DNA of 36,292 nucleotides from an uncultured Duganella sp. (GCA_946482335.1 CAMLRG010000031.1:1-36292); one strand, 5' to 3'. Positions 10,455-19,152 are shown, counted from the first letter of the stretch. Translations and numbers: made by a program. Notes: generated by a model from the letters alone, not told the origin.

Positions 10455-10472
10455 CCGCGAATTCAATAGCAA
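10445..10472 (-). promoter_or_regulatory. Candidate sigma-70 promoter of hutC
   Basis: On the minus strand TTGCTA (10472-10467) and TACAAT (10450-10445) are separated by 16 bp. They lie between divergent hutC and ada, at the very 5' end of the hutC reading frame. If used, transcription starts near 10438, making the downstream TTG at 10409 the likely hutC start. No TTGT-type HutC dyad is visible here, so autorepression is not supported. Confidence 0.45.
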
Positions 10473-10537
10473 GCGGCGGAGTGCCGGCGGCCGGCCGGCG
10501 GCCTAGCATGGTGGCATACTAGTGCTTGGAGCCCGAC

Positions 10538-11644
10538 ATGAACCATTATCTGACCGACAACGAACGCTGGGCGGCCGTGCAAGCGCGCGACAGCGCGGCC
10601 GACGGCCAGTTCTTTTATTCCGTGCGCACCACCGGCGTCTATTGCCGCCCCTCCTGCGGCGCGCGGCCGGCGCTGCGCGGCAACGTGGCCTTCCATGCCA
10701 GTGCCGCCGCGGCGCAGGCGGCCGGCTTCCGCCCGTGCAAACGTTGCAAGCCCGACCAGCCGCCGCTGGCGGCGCGCCAGGCCGCCATGGTGGCCGAGGT
10801 GTGCCGCCTGATCGACGCGGCCGAGGTGGCGCCCGACCTGGACGCGCTGGCCGCGGCCGGCGGCATGAGCCGCTTCCATTTCCACCGCGTGTTCAAGGCC
10901 CACACCGGGCTGACGCCGAAAGCCTATGCGGCGGCGGCGCGGGCGCGCCGCATGCAGCAGGGATTGGCCGACGAGGCGACGGTGACCGGGGCGATCTACG
11001 CCGCCGGCTTCAATTCCAGCGGGCGCTTTTATGCCGCCACGCCGGGCGCGCTGGGCATGACGCCGTCGGCCTGGCGCGCCGGTGGGCGCGGGGCGGTGAT
11101 CCGCTTCGCCATCGCCCAGTGCTCGCTGGGGGCGATCCTGGTGGCGAGCACGGCGCGCGGCATTTGCTGCATCCTGCTGGGCGACGATCCGCAAGCCTTG
11201 GTGCACGACTTGCAGGACCGCTTCCCGCAAGCCGAATTGCGCGGGGCGGAGGCCGACTATGAACAGGTGGTGGCGCGCGTGATCGCCTTCGTCGAGGCGC
11301 CGCGGATCGGCCTCGATCTGCCGCTCGATGTGCGCGGCACCGCTTTCCAGCAGCGCGTGTGGCAAGCCTTGCGCGACATTCCGGCCGGCGAGACGGTCAG
11401 CTATGCCGAACTGGCGGCGCGCGTCGGCGCACCGAACGGCGCGCGCGCGGTGGCGGGGGCCTGCGCGGCCAATGCGATCGCGGTGGCGATCCCCTGCCAC
11501 CGGGTGGTGCGCAACGATGGCGCGCTCTCGGGCTACCGCTGGGGCGTCGAGCGCAAGGCGGCCTTGCTGGAACGCGAGGCGGATGCGGCCAACAGCGCCG
11601 CCGATGCCGCCGCCAACGCCGCCGCCGGCCAGGCTGCCGCATGA
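10538..11644 (+). CDS. ada: Ada: methylphosphotriester sensor / O6-methylguanine-DNA methyltransferase
   Basis: Bifunctional adaptive-response protein that repairs methyl lesions by suicide transfer to its own cysteines and activates transcription when methylated. The 368-residue protein has the N-terminal zinc/methyl-acceptor domain with four cysteines (YCRPSCGARP and CKRCKPDQ), an AraC-type helix-turn-helix part (GGMSRFHFHRVFKAHTGLTPKAY), and the C-terminal methyltransferase with acceptor PCHR in IAVAIPCHRVVRNDG. The ATG at 10538 is preferred to an upstream TTG because GGAG lies 7 bases before it. The last ~25 residues are an Ala/Asn-rich tail not expected in the family. The stop overlaps the next start (ATGA), so the downstream oxygenase is translationally coupled. 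It is divergent from hutC. Confidence 0.95.
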   Translation: MNHYLTDNERWAAVQARDSAADGQFFYSVRTTGVYCRPSCGARPALRGNVAFHASAAAAQAAGFRPCKRCKPDQPPLAARQAAMVAEVCRLIDAAEVAPDLDALAAAGGMSRFHFHRVFKAHTGLTPKAYAAAARARRMQQGLADEATVTGAIYAAGFNSSGRFYAATPGALGMTPSAWRAGGRGAVIRFAIAQCSLGAILVASTARGICCILLGDDPQALVHDLQDRFPQAELRGAEADYEQVVARVIAFVEAPRIGLDLPLDVRGTAFQQRVWQALRDIPAGETVSYAELAARVGAPNGARAVAGACAANAIAVAIPCHRVVRNDGALSGYRWGVERKAALLEREADAANSAADAAANAAAGQAAA

Positions 11645-12468
11645 CGCGCGACCTGTTCGCGCCGGTGCCCGCGCCCGACGCCGGCGCCGCGCCGCGGAGC
11701 TCCGCCAGCGGCGCAGCGCCGCCCCTGACGTCGTCCGCGGCGCGCACCGCTGTCCGGCCCGGCAGCGCAGCCGGTCGCGGCGCTGGCTTCGACTGGCCGC
11801 GCATCGCGGCTGACCTGGACGAATACGGCTGCGCCCTGGTGCGCGGCGTGCTGGCGCCGCAGGAATGCCTGCAGTTGGCGGCGGGCTACAGCCGGCAGGA
11901 ACTTTACCGCAGCCGGGTCGTCATGCAGCGCCATGGTTTCGGCAGGGGCGAGTACCAGTACTTCCGCTATCCCTTGCCGGACCTGGTCGCCGAACTGCGC
12001 GCCACCATGTATCCGCCCTTGGCGGACATCGCCAACCGCTGGTACGCCACCATGGGCCTGGAGCCGCGGTTTCCGGCGCGCCATGAAGACTTCATCGCGC
12101 GGTGTCATGCGGCCGGCCAGACCCGGCCGACGCCGCTGCTGCTGCAGTACGGGGCGGGCGATTACAATTGCCTGCATCAGGACCTGTATGGCGAACACGT
12201 GTTCCCGCTACAGGCGGCTTTCCTGTTGTCGCAGCCGGGGCAGGACTTCGAGGGCGGCGAATTCGTGCTCACCGAACAGCGCCCGCGCATGCAGTCGCGC
12301 GTGGAAGTGGTGCCGTTGCAGCAGGGCGATTGCGTCATCTTCCCGGTGTTCCACCGCCCGGTGGCGGGCACGCGCGGCAGCTACCGCGTCAACATGCGCC
12401 ATGGCGTCAGCCGCCTGCGCGCCGGCCATCGCCATACCCTGGGCATCATCTTCCACGACGCTGAGTGA
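11641..12468 (+). CDS. 2OG-Fe(II) oxygenase of the Oxygenase-NA family
   Basis: 275 residues. A low-complexity Ala/Ser/Pro N-terminus (about 1-50) precedes the conserved domain. The iron ligands appear as H-x-D in YNCLHQDLYGEHVFP and the distal His in RHGVSRLRAGHRHTLGIIFHD, and LTEQRPRMQSR is a strong family signature. The family (PF09859) is described as oxygenases linked to damaged, methylated nucleic acids. The ATGA overlap with ada supports a role in alkylation damage, analogous to but not homologous over its length with ada-alkB in E. coli (inference). It ends 3 bp before the outer repeat of the 12472-13278 element. A longer in-frame reading beginning at 11359 lies inside ada and is not used. 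Confidence 0.9.
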   Translation: MTRDLFAPVPAPDAGAAPRSSASGAAPPLTSSAARTAVRPGSAAGRGAGFDWPRIAADLDEYGCALVRGVLAPQECLQLAAGYSRQELYRSRVVMQRHGFGRGEYQYFRYPLPDLVAELRATMYPPLADIANRWYATMGLEPRFPARHEDFIARCHAAGQTRPTPLLLQYGAGDYNCLHQDLYGEHVFPLQAAFLLSQPGQDFEGGEFVLTEQRPRMQSRVEVVPLQQGDCVIFPVFHRPVAGTRGSYRVNMRHGVSRLRAGHRHTLGIIFHDAE

Positions 12469-12477
12469 GTATCCGAG

Positions 12478-12560
12478 GAGGTCTCTCGTTTGGGGGCTCC
12501 CAACAAACTGCCTGAAAATTTGCCTGAAATTGCCTGAATGACGCCTGAAATTGTCTGAAC
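12478..12560 (+). repeat. Left terminal inverted repeat with five iterons
   Basis: The outer part holds GTCTCT (12481-12486) and a hairpin-forming TTGGGGGCTCCCAA (12490-12503). Five direct iterons follow: TGCCTGAAA at 12509, TGCCTGAAA at 12521, TGCCTGAAT at 12531, CGCCTGAAA at 12542 and TGTCTGAAC at 12552. The spacings 12, 10, 11 and 10 bp place them on one face of the helix. They end 51 bp before the start codon at 12611, a position suited to autoregulation by the encoded protein (inference). Confidence 0.85.
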
Positions 12561-12610
12561 TCTGTTTTCCTTCGTCGGTCTAACTCCAATACCATCCGAC
12601 GGAGGCAATC

Positions 12611-13186
12611 ATGAGCCGCAAACTGATTTCTGTTCAAATCTCCAGCGCATTGTTTCTTGAATTGGCGAATTATCTGCTGGAGTATGGCGACGGTCGGGAC
12701 CCATCTGAAGTCGTCGAAGCCGTTGTATCGTCCTGGCTTGCGGCCGCGCGCGGGGTGCAGGATGAAGCAGCGCGCGGCTTCCAATGGAAGCAACTATTCC
12801 TTCCGGACGGTACGGAGCTGCGAATGACATATCTTGGCTGCCATGCAATCGCCAAGGTAGCGGGCAACTCTGTGCTGTACAAAGGCACGCCGATGACTCC
12901 GAACCGTTTCGCTGCCGTCGTCGCCGGGTCGGCGCGCAACGCATGGCGCGACTTGTCGCTGCGCTTGCCGGGACAACGCTACTGGAAGAGCGCCGCATTT
13001 GTCCGCAGCGAGCAATTGCGCAAGCCGCGGTCCGATGCATTGCCGGCATTTCAAATGCACGATCCGGCTACCGCGCCGGCCGTGATGGCGCAGAGTTTGC
13101 GCAATGCGCTTGCCCTGATCGAGAAGGCTTCCAGCCGCCGGCACGGCAAGATGGAGCGCCGCACCGACATGCTTCCCGACGAATGA
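12611..13186 (+). CDS. Ribbon-helix-helix-like protein with RAMA/DUF4357-like domain (element gene)
   Basis: 191 residues, not recognised as a named protein. Residues 4-45 read as a strand (KLISVQIS) and two helices (ALFLELANYLLEYG; PSEVVEAVVSSWLAAA), the pattern of a ribbon-helix-helix DNA-binding fold. Residues about 57-130 (FQWKQLFLPDGTELRMTY ... KGTPMTPNRFAAVVAGSARNAWRDLSLRLPG) resemble, by eye, the RAMA/DUF4357 family, whose core ends in a S-x-A...G..xNGW motif; here it is SARNAW. The C-terminal 60 residues are polar and Arg/Lys-rich. A perfect GGAGG at 12601-12605 lies 5 bases before the ATG. Five iterons precede the gene and five inverted ones begin 4 bp after its stop. A DNA-binding role at the iterons is an inference; no catalytic motif is visible. 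Confidence 0.8.
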   Translation: MSRKLISVQISSALFLELANYLLEYGDGRDPSEVVEAVVSSWLAAARGVQDEAARGFQWKQLFLPDGTELRMTYLGCHAIAKVAGNSVLYKGTPMTPNRFAAVVAGSARNAWRDLSLRLPGQRYWKSAAFVRSEQLRKPRSDALPAFQMHDPATAPAVMAQSLRNALALIEKASSRRHGKMERRTDMLPDE

Positions 13187-13189
13187 GCG

Positions 13190-13272
13190 TTTCAGGCGAT
13201 TTCAGGCAGGTTTCAGGCAATTTCAGGCAAATTTTCAGGCAGTTTGTTGGGGACCCCAAACAGAGACCCCAT
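13190..13272 (-). repeat. Right terminal inverted repeat with five iterons
   Basis: Mirror image of the left end. Iterons in TTTCAGGCA orientation begin at 13190, 13200, 13211, 13221 and 13233, so reading from the outside the spacings are again 12, 10, 11 and 10 bp. Outside them is the perfect palindrome TTGGGGACCCCAA (13247-13259) and the inverted GTCTCT block (13262-13267). The first iteron begins 4 bp after the stop codon of the element gene, leaving no room for another gene. Confidence 0.85.
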
Positions 13273-13283
13273 TCCGAGTGCCC

Positions 13284-13922
13284 TCAAGGAAGCTCAGCCG
13301 AGGAATGCGGATCGATGGCATACGGGTGATGCTCGTCGAGAAAACCCGGCTGCGCCCGCACGCGCGCGATCCACGCGCAGACATGCGCGAACTCGCCCAA
13401 GGGCAAGCCCGCCTCATCCGCCCGATGGGTGTAAGCGAACAGCGACATATCCGCGATGGTGTAAGCGTCGCCCGCGATGAACGGCCGCGTTGCCAGCTCG
13501 CGCTCCAGGATGTGCAGCGCGCGCAAGCCCCCGGCCTGCCGCATCGCCACCAGCGCCGCCGGCCGCCGCGCCAGCTTACCCGTCATGGTCCAATGCCGCA
13601 GCGAAGCGATATGCAGCACATAGTCCTGCTCAAACGACATCCACTGCTGCACCTTGGCCGCCGCAAAGGCATCGGCAGGCAGGTAGCGCGTGCCGCTGGC
13701 CAGATAAGTGAGGATGGCATTCGACTCCGCCAGCACCCGTCCATCGTCGAGCCGCAGTGCCGGCACCGCCCCGGTCGGATTGATGGCAAGGTACTCCGCC
13801 CGCTGCCCCGCGCCCTCGAAAATGCTCACCAGCTCCGTGCGATAGGGCAGGCCGAGATGGGATAGCAGCAAGCGGACTTTGTATGCGTTCTGCGAAGGCA
13901 GGTAATCGTAAAGCGTCAGCAT
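13284..13922 (-). CDS. Glutathione S-transferase family protein
   Basis: 212-residue cytosolic GST-fold protein, probably conjugating or reducing small electrophiles with glutathione; the substrate cannot be told. The N-terminal thioredoxin-like domain shows LYDYLPSQNAYKVRLLLSHLG with a candidate activating Ser, NPTGAVPALRLDDGRVLAESNAIL (cis-Pro and the glutathione-contacting E-S), then the all-helical domain with FIAGDAYTIADMSLFAYTHRA, the usual N-capping box. The length is typical. AAGGAG lies 6 bases before the ATG. Its stop is 5 bp from the right border of the iteron element, and it is convergent with the oxygenase gene. It is divergent from the amidohydrolase. Confidence 0.92.
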   Translation of the reverse strand: MLTLYDYLPSQNAYKVRLLLSHLGLPYRTELVSIFEGAGQRAEYLAINPTGAVPALRLDDGRVLAESNAILTYLASGTRYLPADAFAAAKVQQWMSFEQDYVLHIASLRHWTMTGKLARRPAALVAMRQAGGLRALHILERELATRPFIAGDAYTIADMSLFAYTHRADEAGLPLGEFAHVCAWIARVRAQPGFLDEHHPYAIDPHSSAELP

Positions 13923-13949
13923 AGTCAGGCTCCTTGGTGCAAAGCATGA

Positions 13950-13978
13950 TTGGACCAGCCGGCGAAGCGAGCTACACT
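13950..13978 (+). promoter_or_regulatory. Sigma-70-like promoter of the amidohydrolase gene
   Basis: TTGGAC (13950-13955) and TACACT (13973-13978) are separated by exactly 17 bp. Transcription would start near 13985, about 30 nt before the ATG at 14015. This rules against the upstream in-frame start at 13934. Confidence 0.6.
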
Positions 13979-14014
13979 CTGGATCTTGCTTTCAAATTCG
14001 AAAGGACCGAATCC

Positions 14015-15682
14015 ATGCACTTCCGCCGTCCCCTGCTGGCCGCCGCGCTGGCTGCCGCCATGGCCACTGCCGCCCACGCCGCCCCCGGCACCCTGATCGA
14101 GAACGCCAACGGCTACACGCTGGACGCCAAGGGCAAGCTGGTGCAATTCAGCGCGCTGGCATTCGACGGCAAGGGCCGCATCGTCGCCGTCGGCAGCGGC
14201 AAGGAAGTCGCCGCCAAGGCCAAGGGCTACCGCCGCATTGACGTGCAAGGCAAGACCGTGCTGCCCGGCTTGATCGATGCCCATGGCCACGTCTTCGGCT
14301 TGGGTGAAGTGGCCACCAGCGCCGACCTGTACAGCCCGACCTCGCTGCCGGCCGCGCAGCAATCGGTCGCCAGGTTTGCCGCCGCCAACCCGCAACGCAA
14401 ATGGGTGTGGGGCAAAGGCTGGAACCAGGAAATCTGGAAGCTGGGCCGCTTTCCCACCGCGGCCGAGCTGGACGCCGTGGTGAACGACCGACCCGCCGCC
14501 ATGGAGCGCATCGACGGCCACGCCATGTGGGTCAACAGCAAGGCGCTGGCAGCGGCCGGCATCACGCGCGACACCCAGGATCCGGAAGGCGGCAAGATCG
14601 AGCGCGACGCCAGCGGCAACGCCACTGGCATCCTGGTCGATACCGCAATGGATTACGTGTACAAGATCCTGCCCAAGCCGACCGAGCAGGAAGCGCGCGC
14701 CATGCTCGACGGCGCGCTGGGCATCCTATCCAGCGTCGGCCTGACCAGCGTGCACGATGCCGGCATCGATGTCGGCGCCGACCGCCTGCTGCGCGAATAC
14801 GCGACGCAGGGCCGGCTCACCACCCGCGTCTACGCGATGATCGGCGACGTGGGCGCCGACTTCGACCAGCTGGCCCAATATGGCCCGATCAAGCGTTACG
14901 CCAACGACCATTACGCGCTGGCCGCCGTCAAGCTGTATGCCGACGGCGCGCTGGGCAGCCGCGGCGCGGCCCTGGTCCATCCCTACAGCGATGCCCCGCA
15001 CACCAAGGGCCTGCTGTTCAATACCGAAGCCGCCATCCACGCCAAGATGGAAAAGGCCATGAAGGCGGGCTACCAGGTCAATGTGCACGCCATTGGCGAC
15101 GCCGGCAACCGGCAGATCCTCGACAGCTTCGCGCAGCTCGGCAAGCAGTATCCGCTGCCGGCCGCGCGCCACCGCATCGAGCACGCGCAAGTGGTGCAGC
15201 TGGCCGACATCCCGCGCTTCCAGCAGCTGGGCATCGTGCCGTCCATGCAGCCGACCCACGCCACGTCCGACCAGAACATGGCCGAGCAGCGCGTCGGCCC
15301 GCAGCGCATCCAGGGCGCCTACGCCTGGCGCACCTTCCTCAAGCAGGGCAGCCGCATTGCCTGCGGCTCGGATTTCCCGATCGAGTCGCCCAACCCGCTG
15401 CAGGGCATCCATGCCGCCGTCACGCGCCAGGACATGGCCGGCACGCCGGCCGGCGGCTGGCACCTGGAGCAAGCCATGACGCTGACCGAGGCCTTGCGCT
15501 GCTTCACCCTGGACGCCGCCTGGGCCGCGCACCAGGAGCACGCGGTCGGCACGCTGGAACAGGGCAAGTGGGCCGATTTCATCATCACCGACCGCGACCT
15601 GTTCCAAGTGCCGGCGGCGGACATCGGCAAGATCGGCGTGCTGGAAACCTGGGTCGGCGGCAGGCAAGTCTACAAAAAATGA
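14015..15682 (+). CDS. Exported amidohydrolase (YtcJ-like, amidohydrolase family 3)
   Basis: 555 residues with a clear signal peptide (MHFRRPLLAAALAAAMATAAHA, cleavage near 23). Metal-binding amidohydrolase features are GLIDAHGHVFGLGE, the YADGALGSRGAAL segment typical of YtcJ-like proteins, VHAIGDAGNRQ, HRIEHAQVV, and CGSDFPIESPNP. The family hydrolyses C-N bonds of varied amides and cyclic amides; no substrate can be assigned. The chosen ATG has AAAGGA 8 bases upstream and sits behind a good promoter at 13950-13978. It precedes the hut promoter on the same strand, but the hut operon has its own promoter 2 bp after this stop. Whether it has any link with histidine breakdown is unknown. Confidence 0.88.
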   Translation: MHFRRPLLAAALAAAMATAAHAAPGTLIENANGYTLDAKGKLVQFSALAFDGKGRIVAVGSGKEVAAKAKGYRRIDVQGKTVLPGLIDAHGHVFGLGEVATSADLYSPTSLPAAQQSVARFAAANPQRKWVWGKGWNQEIWKLGRFPTAAELDAVVNDRPAAMERIDGHAMWVNSKALAAAGITRDTQDPEGGKIERDASGNATGILVDTAMDYVYKILPKPTEQEARAMLDGALGILSSVGLTSVHDAGIDVGADRLLREYATQGRLTTRVYAMIGDVGADFDQLAQYGPIKRYANDHYALAAVKLYADGALGSRGAALVHPYSDAPHTKGLLFNTEAAIHAKMEKAMKAGYQVNVHAIGDAGNRQILDSFAQLGKQYPLPAARHRIEHAQVVQLADIPRFQQLGIVPSMQPTHATSDQNMAEQRVGPQRIQGAYAWRTFLKQGSRIACGSDFPIESPNPLQGIHAAVTRQDMAGTPAGGWHLEQAMTLTEALRCFTLDAAWAAHQEHAVGTLEQGKWADFIITDRDLFQVPAADIGKIGVLETWVGGRQVYKK

Positions 15683-15683
15683 G

Positions 15684-15712
15684 TTGACTGAGTTGTCTAT
15701 ACAACTTATCCT
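15684..15712 (+). promoter_or_regulatory. Promoter of the hut operon
   Basis: TTGACT (15684-15689) and TATCCT (15707-15712) are separated by 17 bp, a good sigma-70 match. It begins 2 bp after the amidohydrolase stop and lies 53 bp before hutU. The spacer contains the HutC-type dyad, so bound HutC would block RNA polymerase directly. Confidence 0.65.
15693..15704 (+). promoter_or_regulatory. HutC-type operator
   Basis: The near-palindrome TTGTCTATACAA, extended by one pair to GTTGT-CTAT-ACAAC, matches the TTGT...ACAA dyads reported for HutC operators in other proteobacteria. It sits between the -35 and -10 boxes of the hut promoter. I found no second copy in front of hutC. Confidence 0.65.
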
Positions 15713-15722
15713 GTGATCATGC

Positions 15723-15742
15723 GCCGGCCTGCGCAGGCCGGC
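15723..15742 (+). repeat. Perfect 20-bp palindrome in the hutU leader
   Basis: The arms GCCGGCCTGC and GCAGGCCGGC are exact inverted copies, giving a strong stem-loop in the 5' untranslated region about 10 nt after the predicted transcription start. It is followed by a free GAGGAG ribosome site at 15755-15760. It could protect the mRNA 5' end or modulate translation; no U-tract follows, so it is not a terminator. Confidence 0.7.
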
Positions 15743-15765
15743 ACTCACCAACTTGAGGAGATGAC

Positions 15766-17471
<1,706 letters not shown>

Positions 17472-17472
<1 letters not shown>

Positions 17473-17571
17473 AACCGGACAACCGGGGTCAGGCCCAAGG
17501 GCCAGACCCCTGGCCCGCGGCGGCCGCCGACCGGGGTCTGACCCTTGGGTCTGACCCCGCCCTACCGGTTT
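17472..17571. repeat. REP/BIME-like palindromic repeat pair between hutU and hutH
   Basis: Two 26-bp near-palindromes of GGGGTC(A/T)G type stand in inverted orientation at 17485-17510 and 17533-17558. Each can fold on itself and both can pair with each other. An outer pair AAACCGG (17472-17478) and CCGGTTT (17565-17571) extends the symmetry. It starts right at the hutU stop codon. Such intergenic palindromes can stabilise upstream mRNA and change expression within an operon (known for REP elements; inferred here). Confidence 0.75.
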
Positions 17572-17601
17572 GAAAGCAAACGAACAACGAGACCCCACAC
17601 C

Positions 17602-19143
17602 ATGACCCAACTCACCCTCACCCCCGGCCAACTGACCCTGTCCGACTTGCGTGCCGTATGGGCCGCCCACACCCCGATCGTGCTGGCCAAGGAAGCCTAC
17701 GCCGCCATCGACGCCTCCTGCCAGGCCGTGCAGGACATCGTCGCCAAGGGCGACGCCGCCTACGGCATCAACACCGGCTTCGGCCTCCTGGCCAAGACCC
17801 GCATCCCCGACGACAAGCTGGAACAGCTGCAGCGCAACCTGATCCTGTCGCATTCGGTCGGCACCGGCGAGCTGATGTCCGACGAAGTGGTGCGCCTGCT
17901 GTTGCTGACCAAGATCAGCAGCCTGGCGCGCGGCTTTTCCGGCATCCGCCCGCTGGTGATCGACACCCTGATCGCGCTCTACAACGCCGGCATCATGCCC
18001 GCCGTCCCGGCCAAGGGTTCGGTCGGCGCTTCCGGCGACCTGGCGCCGCTGTCGCACATGACCCTGGCCATCCTGGGCGTGGGCGAGGTGCGCGTGAAGG
18101 GCGAGCTGGTGTCCGCCGCCGACGCACTGCGGGCGGCCGGCATCGCGCCGGTGGTGCTGGCGGCCAAGGAAGGCCTGGCCCTGATCAACGGCACCCAGGC
18201 TTCCACCGCGCTGGCCCTGCACGGCCTGTTCATGGCCGAACGCCTGCTGGAAGCGGGCATGGTGTCCGGCGCCATGTCGCTCGACGCCGCCAAGGGTTCC
18301 GATGCGCCGTTCGACGCCCGCATCCACGAAGTGCGCGGCCAGCCCGGCCAGATCGCCGCCGCCGGCATCTACCGCCAGCTGGTGGCCGGCAGCGCCATCC
18401 GCGCCTCGCACCTGGTGGGCGACGAACGGGTGCAGGACCCGTACTGCCTGCGTTGCCAGCCGCAAGTGATGGGCGCCTGCTGGGACCTGATCGGCAACGC
18501 CGGCCGCACCCTCCTGATCGAAGCCAACGCCGTCACCGACAACCCGCTGATCTTCCAGAACGACGACGGCCCGGTGGTGGTCTCGGGCGGCAATTTCCAC
18601 GCCGAACCGGTGGCCTTCGCCGCCGACACCCTGGCCCTGGCCATCGCGGAAATCGGTTCGATCGCCGAGCGCCGCATCGCGCTCCTGATCGACGCCACCC
18701 TGTCCGGCCTGCCGCCCTTCCTGGTGCGCGACCCGGGCGTCAATTCCGGCTTCATGATCGCCCACGTCACGGCCGCCGCCCTGGCCTCGGAAAACAAGGC
18801 GATCGCCCATCCGGCCTCGGTCGACACCATCCCCACCTCGGCCAACCAGGAAGACCACGTCTCGATGGCCACCTACGGCGCGCGCCGCCTGCACGATATG
18901 GCGCACAATACCGCCACCATCCTCGGCATCGAGCTGCTGGCGGCGGCGCAGGGCATCGATTTCCACCGCCCGCTGAAAACCTCGGCGCAATTGGAACATG
19001 TGCACGCCCAGCTGCGTTCCAAGGTACCATTCTTCGACGCCGACCGCTTTTTCGCCCCGGATATCGCGGCCGCCAAGCAACTGGTGGTGCAGGGCGCGCT
19101 GAGCGCGACGTGCAAGAGCCTGTTCAGCGCCCTGCATCCGTAA
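17602..19143 (+). CDS. hutH: Histidine ammonia-lyase HutH
   Basis: First step of the pathway: removal of ammonia from L-histidine to give trans-urocanate. 513 residues, normal for the family. The self-forming MIO prosthetic group arises from Ala-Ser-Gly in [15 protein letters not shown]. Other family marks are [28 protein letters not shown], the segment TDNPLIF, and [21 protein letters not shown]. The ATG at 17602 is chosen because [13 protein letters not shown] aligns with known N-termini; the ribosome site is weak, so translation may depend on the operon context. An upstream in-frame start at 17545 would lie in the repeat region. hutG follows after 9 bp. Confidence 0.98.
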   Translation: MTQLTLTPGQLTLSDLRAVWAAHTPIVLAKEAYAAIDASCQAVQDIVAKGDAAYGINTGFGLLAKTRIPDDKLEQLQRNLILSHSVGTGELMSDEVVRLLLLTKISSLARGFSGIRPLVIDTLIALYNAGIMPAVPAKGSVGASGDLAPLSHMTLAILGVGEVRVKGELVSAADALRAAGIAPVVLAAKEGLALINGTQASTALALHGLFMAERLLEAGMVSGAMSLDAAKGSDAPFDARIHEVRGQPGQIAAAGIYRQLVAGSAIRASHLVGDERVQDPYCLRCQPQVMGACWDLIGNAGRTLLIEANAVTDNPLIFQNDDGPVVVSGGNFHAEPVAFAADTLALAIAEIGSIAERRIALLIDATLSGLPPFLVRDPGVNSGFMIAHVTAAALASENKAIAHPASVDTIPTSANQEDHVSMATYGARRLHDMAHNTATILGIELLAAAQGIDFHRPLKTSAQLEHVHAQLRSKVPFFDADRFFAPDIAAAKQLVVQGALSATCKSLFSALHP

Positions 19144-19152
19144 GGAGGGACC

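Larger units (their letters stand above)
12472..13278. mobile_element. Iteron-ended 0.8-kb element carrying one RHH-like gene
   Basis: Two inverted terminal regions of about 80-90 bp enclose a single gene. The ends share 40 identical bases (12499-12538 against the reverse complement of 13212-13251). Outside this, each end has a G/C palindrome (TTGGGG.CCCCAA type) and a GTCTCT block (12481-12486 and, inverted, 13262-13267). Five TGCCTGAAA-type iterons stand at each end. A direct TCCGAG occurs at both outer borders (12472-12477 and 13273-13278) and may be a target duplication. No DDE, HUH, serine or tyrosine recombinase is encoded, so it is either mobilised in trans, moved by an unrecognised mechanism, or is a fixed self-regulating gene. 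By eye it looks less GC-rich than its neighbours. It sits exactly between two convergent stop codons. Confidence 0.7.

Noticed and set aside
10473..10537. HutC autoregulatory site between hutC and ada
   Set aside because: No TTGT...ACAA dyad is visible in this spacer.
12611..13186. Element gene as a transposase
   Set aside because: No DDE spacing, HUH motif, serine- or tyrosine-recombinase signature can be seen in the 191 residues; a DNA-binding reading fits better.
12509..13241. CRISPR-like interpretation of the repeated TGCCTGAAA motifs
   Set aside because: Repeats are 9 bp with 1-3 bp between them and occur in two inverted clusters; no spacers and no cas genes.
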